Assembly (NCBI GenBank): GCA_963277665.1
Contig: OY728121.1
Coordinates: forward strand, 1,658,730,062 to 1,658,794,061
DNA: 64,000 nucleotides
Origin: Viscum album
Lineage: Eukaryota; Streptophyta; Magnoliopsida; Santalales; Viscaceae
Reading direction: 5' to 3'
The notes below the pieces were generated by a model. The model was not told the origin of the DNA. It did no database searches and worked only from the letters and a program-made list of their open reading frames with translations. Both the position numbers and the translations under genes were made by a program. Below, piece by piece: positions 1-13,260 of the stretch (position 1 is the stretch's first letter; the number at the start of each line of letters is the position of its first letter).

Positions 1-3000
1 CATTTCATCACCTATTTACGCGGATTTTCACTAGATTGTGTTCAATAGATATATATTATGTTTAAAAATTTAAAAATTTCTTATATTTAAAAATTGAACA
101 ACCCCTTGACAATATGAACAATAAACTACCATGGTAAATACAATAAGCCAAAGCAGATTTCTTAAAGAAAAAATATTTTTCTTCATATTATTAATAACTT
201 CATATAGGTTATAATAATATTTTATGTCATTCCAAATATAATATATAACACAAATAAATCAAAAATAAGATCATTATTCTTTTTTTTTATAATTATATTA
301 TCATTAAATAAATTCATAATAATCCATTAATTATGGTATGCTCTCATTTGGTTTCGTTTATCCACTTACATGATCATTGGAATGAATTTATACAATGGAT
401 GACTAATAAAGATAATTAAAATGTAAAATATAATATAATTTTTATTAATTTCTATTTTTTATGGGATAGTTATATAAATATTTAAATCATTATTTTAGAT
501 AAAACACTTTATTCGTTATGAATAATTGATATTTGCTTGTTGTCGATTTCATATTCATGGATAAAAATGAATCAATCATAAATGGATGTTATAAACTCAA
601 AAATAATTATAAATAAAACATTAATATATCTTTAATTATATGTGAATTATGATATTTTGAAGAATAATAAATATCAACACTGGTCATACAAAATTAGTTT
701 GGAAAGATTTATATTAATTACACCAAGTATTGAAAATAATTAAATATATATATATACACATAATAAATATATATATGAAGTATATATGGTTATATTTATT
801 ATAAATTTTATTAAATAATTATTTATTTTGTTTAAATGATTTGTTGAGGATATTTTGTGTCTGTGCATAACTAATACGGACTTATATAATCGATTTGTTT
901 TTCCAAATTCTAATTCTTTGAGACATAATAAATTTATTTACCAATGTTTTTCATTTATGTTGTATTTAGTACATATGGATTCATTTTTATAGTAATTTTT
1001 TTTATTTCATGGGATATACAATTCTATATAATATACTATTCTTTAAATGGGAATTTATTCTTTTGTGATTCTAGTTGTAAGGAATTTTGTTTAGTGAACA
1101 TTCATTCATTGTGTTTTGATTATTATATTGATATTATTTATTATATATTGAGTAAATTATACCATTTATTGTATTATGTTGAATTCAATCAATTTTTTTT
1201 TCTATTTATTAAAATTAATATAAAAAATCATTGTCTAATATTTCATATCGTATGGAGTAACTTCCCTAAAAGTTTGATATATGAAATATCATCTCAGTGG
1301 GTTATAATATTTTATCTCGAACAATGTTTTTCCTTGCATTATTTCTCCCACTATAATATTTTAATACATTTTATTTTATAATAATCTTTGGGAAAATTTT
1401 GTTCAAATAAAATTAAGGTGTTATTGTTTCTTATAAAAATTTCTTTTTCAATATCGATAATATCATATTATTAAAAAAATTCTGTCAATAATAATGTAAT
1501 TTATATTTGGATCAACATTTCCTATATAAAAAGATACATCATTTTCAAGGATCAGTTACTGGAGATTCATTTGATATATAATATTTTGTATAATATTTTA
1601 CTAATCATTTTCTAGAGTTACTTTTTAATGTGATATGTACATTTTTTTACATCAATGTTTATAATGTTTTTAAAATTAATTTTATGTCATCACCCCCACT
1701 TTACTTTTCATATAGAAACTGATTTACACTCATGGGATTTATATTACATGATTTTTTATATAATATATATATATATATCTATATATATAGGGATTGGAAT
1801 CATGGGATAATATTTTTCTTGATTCTTGATCCCTCATTATGTGGTAGCATTTGAAGTATTATTTTGAAGGGAATTTTTTAATCTATGTTATTATTATTTA
1901 ATGTTTAAATTATTAGACCAGGGATGCATTATATTTCAATAATCCAACGTCGGTATATTTATGTGTATTGTATTTTTCTTTTCCATCAATGATTTGATCC
2001 ACAATCACGTTTTCTACCCTATCCACTCATAATGAATATGAAAACCCATTCTTCTAATGACTATTCAATGTGAACACTATATTTCCTTCCATTGATTGAA
2101 TGGCATTTTCCCAAATTCCATACATTTATTTATCGGTGAAATTATTGACTTAACCACAAAATATGTATATATAAAGTGTAATTAACATATAATTTATCTT
2201 CATGGAAGGGTATTTACCTCAAATGCTTCCAAATAAATTTGGAAACCATTTTATTTTCTATAGGATTATCATATTCATGAATTCAATATGAGAAAAAATT
2301 TGACAATGATATTAATATCCTTTTATTACATGGGATATTTTTTATGAGTTGAATGAAACCCATATTCATATCATGGGTTATTTATGATTTTTCAATGAAT
2401 ATCATTTCCATTACATGCATTATTTTTGATATGATGAATAATTGATTTCCTAGGGAACATGTAAATATCAATGAATTACATGTGGGGTCCTATATATCAC
2501 TACAAAATAGTAGTTATGGATTTATATATTTTAAGATAAGTATTCATGATTATATTTTAATTTATTGTATGTGAGGGAACTAATTATGTGTCTAATGAAT
2601 GTAATTTTTCCTTATACAATTTTATATGACATATTGTAAATATGTCCCAATGTGTTTTTCTTGTTCTTATGACTGTATTGATATATTTTCATAGGTTTAT
2701 TGAACCATGTTTCAATAACATTTTAATTCATCTCTTATATTAATAAAACTATTATTACATGATTTATGAACCAATATTTGTTGGGTATTAGAATATTTTG
2801 TAGGATAATTATACCCATATTCCTATATTATGCTCTATTATGATATTTGATTATGGATTGTTATATTTACCCATACTATGAATCTGATTAGACATATTTC
2901 GTATTTTAACATTTTACCAGGTTATGTTTGTATGAAAATAATAAATGTATAGAATATTTTACTGATATTTAATTTTTTTGGAGACATTAATGATACATTA

Positions 3001-4540
3001 CATATTAATTAGTTTTAAATGGAATAAAATAAATGTCTAGATTGAATGATGAAAATAGGATTTTCAGAAAATTTTGATCCCTAATTTCCTAAAACCATGA
3101 TACTAAAATGTATTTGGCATATCTTACATTGAAACATCTCATTCAATTTATATAATTATATGTTTACATCCATATACCTATACACTTAGTTCATGGAAGG
3201 ATTTGGATAACATCTAGAATTTTGATGTTACCAAATGAGGAGAATAAAATATTTAGAACTATAATCAATTTTTTATTTTTTATGTTTGATAAAAAATTTA
3301 ATGGTATATATAAACCTTCAGTTTCATAGTGAAAATATTGAATAATTTGGGTATTAGTATATTTTTTATTTAGTGAAAACTCTAGGGATTTGTCTAAGGT
3401 TAAGACTAATTAATGGACCAGATCATAAACATCGTTCAATTATGGATTTTTTTGTTATTATAACATTTTTTTAAAGATAATGTATTGTGTATGTGGATAT
3501 GATAAAAACCCACCAAGGGGTAATCACCCAAAAAATTATTTTTTTATAAATAAATTTATCTTCATTATAGTGCTAGATGAGTGGGCCAAAGGAAATAAAA
3601 AAAAGTAGAAACTCTTAAGGGATATGATTTTTTGAATAATATTATTGTTAAAATCCATAATGATGGATAAATTTCTTAATTAATTTAATGTATTATGTTA
3701 TTATGTAAGAGAGATTATAACATTATTTAACCTAGTTATAACCAGGATAGTTATAAGATGAACAAAGTGATCCATATTTAAAATGAATGATTTATAGGAT
3801 GAAATGGAAGTGTCCTTGGAGAATACATATTAAGAATGATATTTCATATTAATATAATATTTTAGTCCAAATTTTTGATATTTTTATAATATTTTTAATT
3901 TTCGTATTTGGTTGTGATATTATAAAAAAAATGATGTTGGGAAAGGTATGATTCCAAAAGCCACTATGTATTATATCTGAATAAGGGAGTATACATAACT
4001 GGTTTATAATTCTATTATATTCTTGTTATGAAGGGAAATGGTAAGTTTCCCTGTATTAACTAATTTATTGGTTTAGATATATTAATATTAGAAAAATATT
4101 GATACTCTTATTTATTTTATTTAGGGATTGATATTTATTAGTTATATTGTGATATAATCGAAATGTTATTTGGATTTTCTATTATATATAATTATTTCTC
4201 TTTAGTATCCTTCAAAATTTATTTTAATGAAACTTTATATATTATTTGGATAATAATTGTAAAAATAATGATTGAGGAAGGAACAACTATTATGATTCAT
4301 ATATTATTGGGTTTGAGGTATCAAATGGTAGATTTAGTTTGAGAAATTTGAGTTAGATAGAGATTCAACGTGGGATCCCAGATTCCCAAATTACTCCACT
4401 TTCAGAAGATTTATATGGAAACCATTTACATTGGCTCATTAAAGTAATTTATTAAATAAAGAATAAAAATGTGTGTCCCCTAGAATCAAAATCAAACTTC
4501 TAGTTCCAAGTATTATGATCATAACTCCACTAACAGAACA
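1..4540. other. AT-rich stretch with no recognised gene
   Basis: Very AT-rich sequence with low-complexity TA runs. Open frames here, including one of 145 codons at 944-1381, are rich in Phe, Ile, Tyr and Leu, as random AT-rich DNA would be, and show no domain I recognise. It is probably decayed transposon or intergenic DNA. I found no terminal repeat pair in it. Confidence 0.5.
1758..1790. repeat. TA-rich microsatellite
   Basis: An almost uninterrupted alternation of T and A with one CT interruption. A similar short TA run lies at about 744-782. These are simple repeats with no further function visible. Confidence 0.8.
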
Positions 4541-5786
4541 CCCTTGTTACTCTCAAAAATAGACTATAACCAGATTTCCATTAAATCACTATGCAAGACA
4601 ACTCAAAAATCTTCCAACAACATTAATTACAGAATCAAAAAAATATTAACTACCAGGAATGTACTTTTCCAAGGGCAAGATCCAATTGAGTATAGTGTAA
4701 AACCTAAAAATATGCAAGAATTTCGAAATTTTTTTGAAAAATTCAAACATTTTTTGGAAAAATATTTACATTGGAGTGGGAATTGTTGAGAACCCTATAT
4801 AGAAGTGTTTAGAACAGTCAAGAATTGATCCCCTCCCCATCACATAAAACCAATTTTTGTCCCCAATGTTGACTTCAAAATTGGAAAAAAACAATTTGAC
4901 ATTGTAAGATCAAAACTGATTTTTAATAGAGAAGATGGATGACATGTATAAAAGGGTCTCCTTGAAATTAAAAAATATTGTTTGCCTCAAAGATAAATTT
5001 ACATCAGGTTCATTTTCATAAAACTTATGGGTGCACAGTGGACAGGGTGTAAGGAAATTCAGAAAATATGATTCAATTTAATGTTCAATGACACCTAAAA
5101 CAAGCATTCATAATATAACATAACAAAACATATTCAACAAAAATCACAATAACCAGTAATCATTTACCCCCCACAATTTGTTTCAAGAATTGGGATAATT
5201 TTAATAACAATGAGTTTTCATCAATGATTTACATGAAATTTTTATATTTATGAAGTGACATATACCATAATTTCATTCCAATTATAGTAGAATTTTAAAC
5301 ATATGCAGAATTTTTATTTTAGTCTCAAGACATGCAGTAGAATTTCTAGTACACTTGTAGCATAGATTTCAAAATCAAGAAGTTTTTTAAAGGTAACAGT
5401 CACTATCTCACCAAAATAAAAATAGTGACTTAACTGTGAATTTTATTAGAGTTAACAGGAAGCAGACAAATGATGCAAACTAAAGAATAGAATACTTCCC
5501 TAAAGATGTTTATCATTAGTCCTCGTCTTGGGAATTCCACTTCTCCATGAAACCGACAACATCCTCCTAAAAACTAGAGCATAAAATCCAATAAAAAATA
5601 TACAGCAGAGATAGAGAATTCAGAAATCAACGAAATAGTACTTTATTACAAGTACAACAAAAATAGAAACAAAAGTAAACACAAAAGAAACAACAAGGGT
5701 TGAATCCGTTGAAGAAATTAAATTAATTTATTTAGTTAGAATTTATTTAATCACAACATTTTTTATTTATTAACAAAACAAAAACC
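4541..5786. other. Unassigned AT-rich sequence
   Basis: An 81-codon plus-strand frame at 4544-4789 (Lys/Asn/Phe-rich) has no recognisable domain. Most of this segment would lie downstream of the minus-strand Athila-like fragment, where its missing polymerase or 3' LTR could have been. Neither can be identified. Confidence 0.4.
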
Positions 5787-5804
5787 ATGGGTTTCCCCCA
5801 TACA
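5787..5804 (-). other. Possible polypurine tract of the Athila-like fragment
   Basis: On the minus strand this reads TATGGGGGAAACCC, a G/A-rich run of the kind that primes plus-strand synthesis just before the 3' LTR of Athila/Tat elements. It lies downstream of the gag-protease remnant. No LTR pair could be found to confirm it, so it may be chance. Confidence 0.22.
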
Positions 5805-6529
5805 GTGCAAGGTTTATAGTAACATTCCAGAATTCATTTGCCTAAATGTTTTTATCCATGATTATTTAATGGGAATGAATTGTTAAAAGTGTGAACTTCA
5901 CTATTATCTTAAGAATAAGTAATAGGAACAACCAATACATTATATTATATAATACCAAAAAATATTCTCAAAATTTCATTCAACAAAAAAGTTTCTATTA
6001 TACTACCCAACTTATTTTGTCCACTACATACCACTTCCGCATCTCAAGAAATGTTACATATCATCCGAAGAAAATCCCCAAATTGACCAGTAATAATTAC
6101 ATGGATTCCCCCACACATAGAGGTCATCTCCAACCCAGAATTAGAATAAATAACATCTACATGATCTTTTGTATTTTCATCAAATGTTCCCAGCATAGCT
6201 TGCACAAATCAAAACTATGAAAACTCATGCAATAATGAATTATACTCAGGTTCTAATAGGTGGTACCCAATTTCCAAAGATGACTCAAATGATGTGAATC
6301 TTTCATTTTCTGGTTGTAAGTCATCACAAACAACATCAAATTGAGCAGGAAAATTGGATCCCATAAAATACACTCGTTCATAATGGAAACAATCAAGTTT
6401 TTCATCTAGTCTCAGCCCAGAAAATTCTCAAACATCAAAAACCCTTAAAATAAAGACTTCATAAGGAAAATTTTCAAAAATACAATGAGATAGATTAGGA
6501 TAAGAATGTGACTCACTCTCTATAATGGG

Positions 6530-7640
6530 TTATAGGGAATAATTTTTCTCATATAAATAAATGAGTGGGATAGGAATAGGAGCCTGTAGAAAAGTTTCAA
6601 TTGGCTTGGGAATCATAATCTCTGTGACTAGAAGTGTAAAAGAACTATACTTAGCTCGAACCTCAATTTTAAAACAATGATTCTTAGTAAAATCTATCAA
6701 ATCAAAACCAACCACTGGTTGAGGCATTTCAAAAAATAAAAACTCATCCACATCATTAATAGCTTGAGGAGTGAGTTTCACCTTTGACACATCTATGACA
6801 TCATGAGCTATAGAAAAGAATGGTCTCTCTAAGAATATTTGGACTTTTTCCATCACACTCCATATCCATGATAATGAAGTCTATGGATAGTGTTAGTTTT
6901 TTTACTCTCACTAATAGATCATCCTCCCTCCCTGATGGGTGTGTGAGTGACCTGTCATCAATTTTAAGAGAAATTTGCTTTTTGTTGAAAATCCCTAAGA
7001 CCGAACCATCTAAATAGGGATTAAGGAATAGGATTGATTCTTGACCCTAAGTCAATCAATCATTTAAATTTCTCACTTGATCTTATTTGGAATTGAATAA
7101 AAATGCTACCATGGTACTTCAATTCTGGTGGCAACTTCTTTAATAAGATGGAACTACACTCATAAATGAGATTATCTTTTCCCAACTTCTTCCAATAATA
7201 TTTTTAGAAAACTTTTGGTAAAAGAAACACATGAAGGGATTTTATCTATGATTCTAAAAAAGGAATGTGGATAATAATGTTCTGAAACATTTTAAGAAAC
7301 CTCAAATAGTCAGGTTCATTATTCTTCTTCACTCTTTCAGGTAAGGGAATTGGAGTGGTATAATTTTTAAGAATAGGTTGATTATTCTCCATCTGATAAA
7401 TTATATTATTTTTCTTTACTTATTTAATTAATTACAACTTCATTTTCCTCGGTTCCTGGCCTTTCTCATATGTATGTTCATCATTTTGTTCAGGTTGAAC
7501 AAAGCTCTCCAGATTCCCATATTCTATTTCAAGCAGTTTTTTCATTCCAGATTCAATTTTTTTATTAGTTTTAGTTTTTCCAGAGTGTACCGTTACTTGT
7601 TTTAGGGTGTGAAGTATAGATATGGTGGTTACCACCAGGA
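6530..7640 (-). pseudogene. Athila-like Ty3/gypsy protease region and gag-protease linker (degenerate)
   Basis: This is the aspartic protease part of an Athila-lineage gag-pol polyprotein. Reading the minus strand from about 7345, I see PLPERVKKNNEPDYLRFLKM, which matches the conserved segment before Athila proteases (LPFPQRLKKAK... FLNMFKKL type). It is followed by IDDRSLTHPSGREDDLLVRV, then SIDFIIMDME and IFLERPFFSIAHDVIDV, the equivalents of LADRSIKYPRG, PVDFVVLDME and LGRPFLATARALIDV. The catalytic Asp-Ser/Thr-Gly stretch upstream is not intact. Stops and frame changes interrupt the reading, and the frame closes at 6530. Below this I see no reverse transcriptase, so the fragment is either truncated or from a non-autonomous derivative. 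The family call is firm; exact ends are not. Confidence 0.75.
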
Positions 7641-8859
7641 TATACTCTCTTTGATTAGGAATTTAAGTGTTGGGGAGCATTCCCTTGTCTTTATCACCTT
7701 TATCCCTAGCCATTTGAACTATTTGATGTTCTAAATTGTGAATCTTACCATATTTTCTTTCCTAAATGACCTGATCTCTCCCAAAACATTTAGTAAAAGA
7801 CCCTATAACTCCCCTGGAGAATTACAAGATAGATCTTTATATTGGTTTGAGTTATAAATTTTCGGATGAGATTGGAAGTTTGGGTAGTGGTCTGTTTTAT
7901 GACATCTTGTTCTTTCCAGGACAATGTTGGGTGATTTTAAAAACTAGAAGTGTACTGATTGGAGAATTGATCATTTTTTCCTTGGTGGCTATCTCTAAAA
8001 TCCATAAATTTGGCACTCTCATCAATATAGTCATGGAAATCAAAATTATGACAACATGTATGAGTGTGATGGAACATCCCACATTGATTACATTGCTTTC
8101 TTAGGACCCTATCACCAACAACAACAGCCTGAGGATGGACTTCTGCTATAGGGACAACCATCTTCCTAAAACACCTATGCTTCCATTTCTGAGCAATTTT
8201 GTAATACACATGTTTCATCTCATCAACAGTAGATTTAGAAAAGTCATCCTCATAGAATTGGTCAACTAATATGGGCTAAAAGGGGTGAGTACATTATAGA
8301 AGGTCTCCATGAGAAAATGGGGAGAAAATTGTTGATTGGGACTTTGTCTATGGAAATTTCTAAACCTATCCCATTCCTCGTGAAATAACACTCCCTCATC
8401 GTTGAAAAACCCTATAACATTGTGCCTAATCTTAGAGGTGTTGTTCGTAGGATATAATTTTGATATAATGTTTGTAAACACCTTTTCCCAAGTCTCAAAA
8501 TTTTCATCTTTTAAGTTCGGGAACCTAGACCTAGCCTTTCCCTTGAAGAAAAAAGGAAACATCCTCAATCATAACTCATCTTCACAAAGCTCTATTAGAA
8601 GTAATTGTTGTACAAAACTATATATCCCTCTAATGAACTCAAGTGAATCCTATCCTGGAAGACCATTGAATGATGGAAGTTGAGAAAAGTGAGACTACTT
8701 AATTTTGTAGTTCCTAAACCTTGGAGTCAACCTAATAAAAGATGGGTTACTTGATATAATTGGAATTTAAAACTCCCTAAGTCTAGTTTACTTCAGGTTT
8801 TGAACTATTGGTTGTGGAACATTCATGTTTTGATCAACTCAATTATCCTGATTCTCCAT
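7641..8859 (-). pseudogene. Athila-like Ty3/gypsy gag (degenerate)
   Basis: This is the capsid/nucleocapsid polyprotein of a retrotransposon. From a minus-strand ATG at 8859 one frame runs for about 600 bases with six internal stops. It contains LPSFNGLPG, then LRMFPFFFKGKARSRFPNL, WEKVFTNIISKLYP and FYNVLTPFSPY. These match the retrotrans_gag pattern (LRLFPFSLKDKAKAWLNSL, WEELAQKFLAKFFP, FYNGLN). Further on at about 8120-8080 CNQCGMFHHTHTC gives a CX2CX3HX4C zinc-knuckle-like motif, followed by a YTSSF-NHPTLSW segment typical of Athila gag C-termini. Stops at tryptophan, glutamine or arginine positions suggest decay by C-to-T changes. It sits directly upstream of the protease remnant in the expected order. 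Confidence 0.78.
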
Positions 8860-9292
8860 TTCAAGGTTTTTTAAGGAGTAGTTAAATGTTTTTCTAGTTC
8901 AGAGATTGAAGACTCTAATGTAACAAATGAATTTCCTTGTGCTCAAGCAAAGTCTGACAATAGTTCAAAAGAGAACAACAGTACAACTAGCAAGAATTCA
9001 TCAATATAGAAAATAGTAGCAATTTAGTAGTAAATGAAGTAATTTCTTTTTACAGTTATAATATTTTCAATTTTATGGGTGTTTTTTTTATAATTTTTTA
9101 TTAAAAAAAAGAAAAGTAATAGTCTGTGCCTTCCTCATCAATGAACCAAGAAACATGACCTAAACCACATTGTAGTTGGTCAATGTTTAATATTTATATT
9201 CCTAATAACTACAGAATATGTGGAAAGCAGGTTCGAACCCATAGGGATTGCAATTCTATCCACTACTCTTATAAAAACCTCAAAAAACTCCA

Positions 9293-9312
9293 CCGTTGTC
9301 TGCAGTGGCGTG
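9293..9312 (-). other. Possible primer-binding site of the Athila-like fragment
   Basis: The minus strand reads ACGCCACTGCAGACA. With several, mostly transitional, mismatches this resembles the Athila/Tat primer-binding site core GCGCCGTTGCCGGGGA. It lies about 430 bases upstream of the gag start, a reasonable leader distance. Only about nine of sixteen positions agree, so this is weak. Confidence 0.25.
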
Positions 9313-9319
9313 GATACTA

Positions 9320-10959
9320 TATTTTCGTTCACTTTTTATAAATTAGTAAATTGACAGAAAACTACAAATCATGTATCTATTTTAAATTTATAATAGAGGC
9401 AGTCGAAAACAAAGAGACTTAGAGATATTGTATGATGGTAAATGTCCAATCTATTAAAACGCTCAGGGAAAAATAATCATTCTATTAGTTTTAAAGTTAT
9501 TCCTATTCACATAAAGGTTGTTGTAGAGTACCACCCTAAAAATAATAAATCAAATCCCTTTCCAGGAGTTAATTCACACTTGCCATTAAATTTAAGAGTT
9601 TTCCACTCCAAAATCAATCGACTGTGAACCGTTTGAAAAAAATGACAACAAGACGAAATCACTGTAAGACTTGAAGTCTTTAAAATTTATAATCCTTTGA
9701 AAAGTGTTTCCATAACCAATCTCACCATATTACTATGAAATATTGAGATTTTGTTCTAGTGGTACATGCAATTGTATAAACTCGGTATCGATCTCACCAA
9801 TCAATACTGAAATCAGCAAAACAGTTAAGTGAAAAGAGATTTAAAAGATAACCGTTAAAACTCCAAATTATCCCCAAACATTGTGATTTAGCTAGAAAAC
9901 ATGTTTATAATAAACACAATAACTAGAAACATACTAACATAGAGTAATAATATAGGATTTAAGATGCAAGATAAACACCCGAAATAATGGTCACCTCCTA
10001 AACTCCTCTGACTCCAGGAAGTGGTCCCAGAGTTTCCCTCTGGTCTCCTCTACTTGGAACTGGATCCTTCGACATGTCGAATGATTGTTCCTCTCCAATG
10101 AATGTCACCCTGAAGGAATGTCACCCCATAAATTATGCTTCTCCTCTTATTAAGTATCCTCCTGTCATATGCTTTATGTCACCACTTGGTTTCCACCAAC
10201 TAAAAGTATGCTTCATGTGTGCTACACACACGTGAATTTTTTCATGACTAACACGTCACACTAGTTTTTCTCACAAAAATAACTCTGGATAAGTTAGTTA
10301 GAAACACTTGGACATGTTTTTGAGTGTGGTATGAACCTACACAAGAAAGAGGAAAAGAGAATTGTTAAAAACAAGATGAAAGTTAAATATAAATATAGTC
10401 ATTAGCTAATAAAGGAATTTTAAAATGAATTATATAGTATCTAAATTAATATGTTATTTAATTGACATTATTAATAAAACATTATTATTGAATTTAAATA
10501 TTTTGATTAAAATATTAATTACTATTGTTTTATTATAAAATTTGGGTATTAAATTTTATTTTATCAATTATTTAGACAGATTAGTTTAATAAATTATAGA
10601 GATTGTTATTATTACATTAATAATTTATTTTTTTATTGTTAACATTAATGTTATTAATTAGTTGAGTAAATGATGAATTAATATTATTAATGTTAACTTT
10701 AGTTTCTTTTATAAATTTATATTATTTTTTAGAATTATATTTTAGTAAATATCTTAATTTATAACTTGTTACAAATTTTTTTAGTTCTTATAAATTATAA
10801 ATAGTTAATTAGCATATGATATATTTTATTAACATCTTGAATTAATAATTATTAATATTTAATACTTTAGTTATATTAATATTTCATTTTGATTTTTATA
10901 CAATTTTAGTTTTAGTTTAAGTTAATTTTATTTAACTTTTATTTACTTTGATTCTCCCC
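9320..10959. other. Unassigned; possible decayed 5' LTR of the Athila-like fragment
   Basis: If the primer-binding site near 9300 is real, this segment would be the 5' LTR on the minus strand. A moderately GC-rich patch lies at about 9985-10330; the rest, especially 10380-10950, is extremely AT-rich. No matching copy was found on the other side of the gag-protease remnant, and no coding domain is visible. Confidence 0.3.
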
Positions 10960-11726
10960 CTCCACCAATTTCGGTACACAACAGGGGAGGGGTAGGGTTC
11001 ATTCTCCAAGAAGGAAATCTTCTGCTACTCTATCTTCCACCATCACCAATGAAGCCCTATCCTCTCGGCCAATGGAAGACTCCGTAGTGGTGAAGTGAAC
11101 TCCTCACATAGCAGCTCACCTTTACCTTCTCCCCACATATGCAGAAAAGGCCTCCCCAGATCAGTCCTGCAAGACAGTTTGGGTGGAGAATGTCGTGGAT
11201 TTAATCTTCAGCAATGCCTAGATCCTCTTCTAGTTCATAAGAAGATGGCGCAGGTTCAGGATCATTCCTCCTTCTTCTCCATGATGGGGGTGGGAAGTGA
11301 TTTCGAGTAGCAGGTTCCTGATTCTAGATCCTCAGTACCGAAAACAGACAGGCTCCTACTTGCAACTCGGTCCAAAGATTCAGATCCATAGCAGCGTATA
11401 TGAATTTTGAGATCTGAGTACAAGATTTGTTATTTCTTGAACATTTTTAAGTTTATGGTTTGAATTATTGAGGTTTTGAGAATGATGGTATTGCGATGAG
11501 TGGTGTATGGTTTGTGAAGGAAGAGGATGAAAGGATAAGAGAGGTAAAAAAGAACTGGTGTCGGGGTGGAAATGGTGGAAGTGAACAATGTTTATGGAGG
11601 GTGAGATGGAAGTGTGAAATGGTGAGGTGAAGGGGAATAGTAAGAGGATTCCTAATGGTGAGACTAGGACATTATGCAATGAAATGGTAAGCCAATGGTG
11701 AAAAGTAGTGAACAATGAGATTGAGG
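10960..11726. other. GC-richer, strand-asymmetric block of unknown origin
   Basis: Between AT-rich flanks, 10960-11390 is clearly GC-richer. From about 11500 to 11726 the plus strand is almost entirely purine plus T (runs such as GGAAGAGGATGAAAGG). Open frames on either strand (for example 11380-11715 minus, rich in Ser, His, Pro and Phe) merely reflect this composition. It looks like the leader or LTR of a transposable element, but I cannot name the family. Confidence 0.4.
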
Positions 11727-12046
11727 GTCACCGATAGAATTAAATGAAAAAGGGAGGTCATAGATAAAATAAAAAAAAACAAGTGTCACCGTTAGTTAAA
11801 AAAAGAGCAGCATTGTGGGGGTCACCATTGGCTTAAATACAAAGGGTCACTAGTATACAAAAATAAAATATCATTGGTGACTTAAAATGAAGTTTCTCAG
11901 ATACAGATATGGTTATCGATAGAGCCAAGGGAGCTCACTAGTAAAAATAAATTTTTTTGGTAGTTTATAATTAAAATCTCACCGTTGTGCACACAGAAAA
12001 AGGTCACCGATGTAAAAAAATAAAGAACTAAAGGTGACCTTAAAAA
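11727..12046 (+). repeat. Irregular GTCACC repeat cluster
   Basis: The word GTCACC or a close variant (GGTCACCGAT, GTCACCGTTAG, GTCACCATTGG, GTCACTAG, CTCACCGTT) recurs at about 11727, 11785, 11821, 11846, 11977 and 12003, with GTCATAG at 11757 and the inverse GGTGACC near 12040. Spacing in the first part is 25-36 bases with AT-rich filler, which suggests a degenerate short tandem repeat. Confidence 0.5.
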
Positions 12047-12905
12047 ACATAGATTGAAATTAAAATTAAAATTATATGTTAACTAAATAAAAATATTTTA
12101 AATAATTATTTAAAAGGATGATAAAGACAATAAATTTAAAATAGGATTTTTATTAAACATTAGACATTTATAATTAAAATTAAAATTATTAATTGATAAC
12201 AATTAAATTAAGAACTGAATAATTAATAAACTAAAATGATATAAGTCTTAAATTAAAATTACTATATAAATTAATTACAGGGTAGGCAGCGAGTGAAACA
12301 GAATAGCATCGATAACACAATTGGTCACCTATATCACATATTTGTCTCACTAAGAGACTAAAAACAAAAAGTAATGCATAAATAATCTAACTACATACTT
12401 AAGAATAAATAATTAATGTTTTAAAACTCTAAATTTTTTAATTAAACAACTATTTCAATACATAAAATTAAATGCCAAAAAATTATTGTATTTAAACTAA
12501 AATTTCGTACATAATGAATAAGCAGGATGGGTAAACATAATGTTTAACAATGTTAACCTATTCTAATGAAACTATATTAAAGGATAAAATATTAAAATAA
12601 CAGTATAAGATAATTAAAACACAAATAAGGATGTTAAATGATTATTTATTTTTAAAGTCAAATTATTAAAAGGGTACCACAATAAAATTAATAAAAATAA
12701 TTAACAAATAATTAAATTAGATAAGAAAATGAAAGTGAAAATTTTTAATTTAAAGAAAAAAGATAAATAATTAATTATAATAAATGATTAATTAACAAAT
12801 TTAATTATAAAAATACAAAAGTACAATTATTTAGTGTAATGATTTTAAATAATTAATTAAATCATTAAAAATTAAGTAAAAAAATGTGGAAATACTATGT
12901 AAAAA
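12047..12905. other. AT-rich stretch abutting the truncated LTR
   Basis: Dominated by A and T with many TAATTAAA-type words. It occupies the place where about 350-430 bases of the Tekay-like 3' LTR should be, judging by the other LTR, but shows no similarity to that sequence. No gene is visible. Confidence 0.5.
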
Positions 12906-13260
12906 TAGAGCCACATAACACCTCTAAGCAGTCTCCAGTCCTAGTACCCTCATCCTCAGTCAGCATTGCCCATTGTCTGTGCAAGATACAACAATGTGTG
13001 GGCATAGACCATGTAGGGGTGAGTATAACAATACTCTGTAGAGACCCCAAGTCCCCGAATAGTCTCTCAAATCCACAAATGATAAAACACAAAGCTTGGA
13101 AACAATATTCAACCCTACTTAGGTATATTCCCATACAAATAACTAAGTTGTCAAGCATAACCATCATGTTCATGAGGAATACAAGGCCCCACTCTTTATC
13201 TATTACCCAATTGTTCTATGAAGGAATGATTACCATGATGGTAACACCACAACGGTAAGT

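Noticed and set aside
944..1381. 145-codon open frame on the plus strand as a gene
   Set aside because: Composition is Phe/Ile/Tyr/Leu-rich as expected from AT-rich DNA, and no domain, paralogue in the window or gene context supports it.
9220..9260. tRNA gene suggested by GGTTCGAACCC
   Set aside because: The bases flanking TTCGAAC do not form a five-pair T-stem and no acceptor, D or anticodon arm can be placed. It fits better as part of a retrotransposon leader.
11380..11715. 111-codon Ser/His/Pro/Phe-rich minus-strand frame as a gene
   Set aside because: It is the translation of a strongly purine-biased strand; no domain and no start context.
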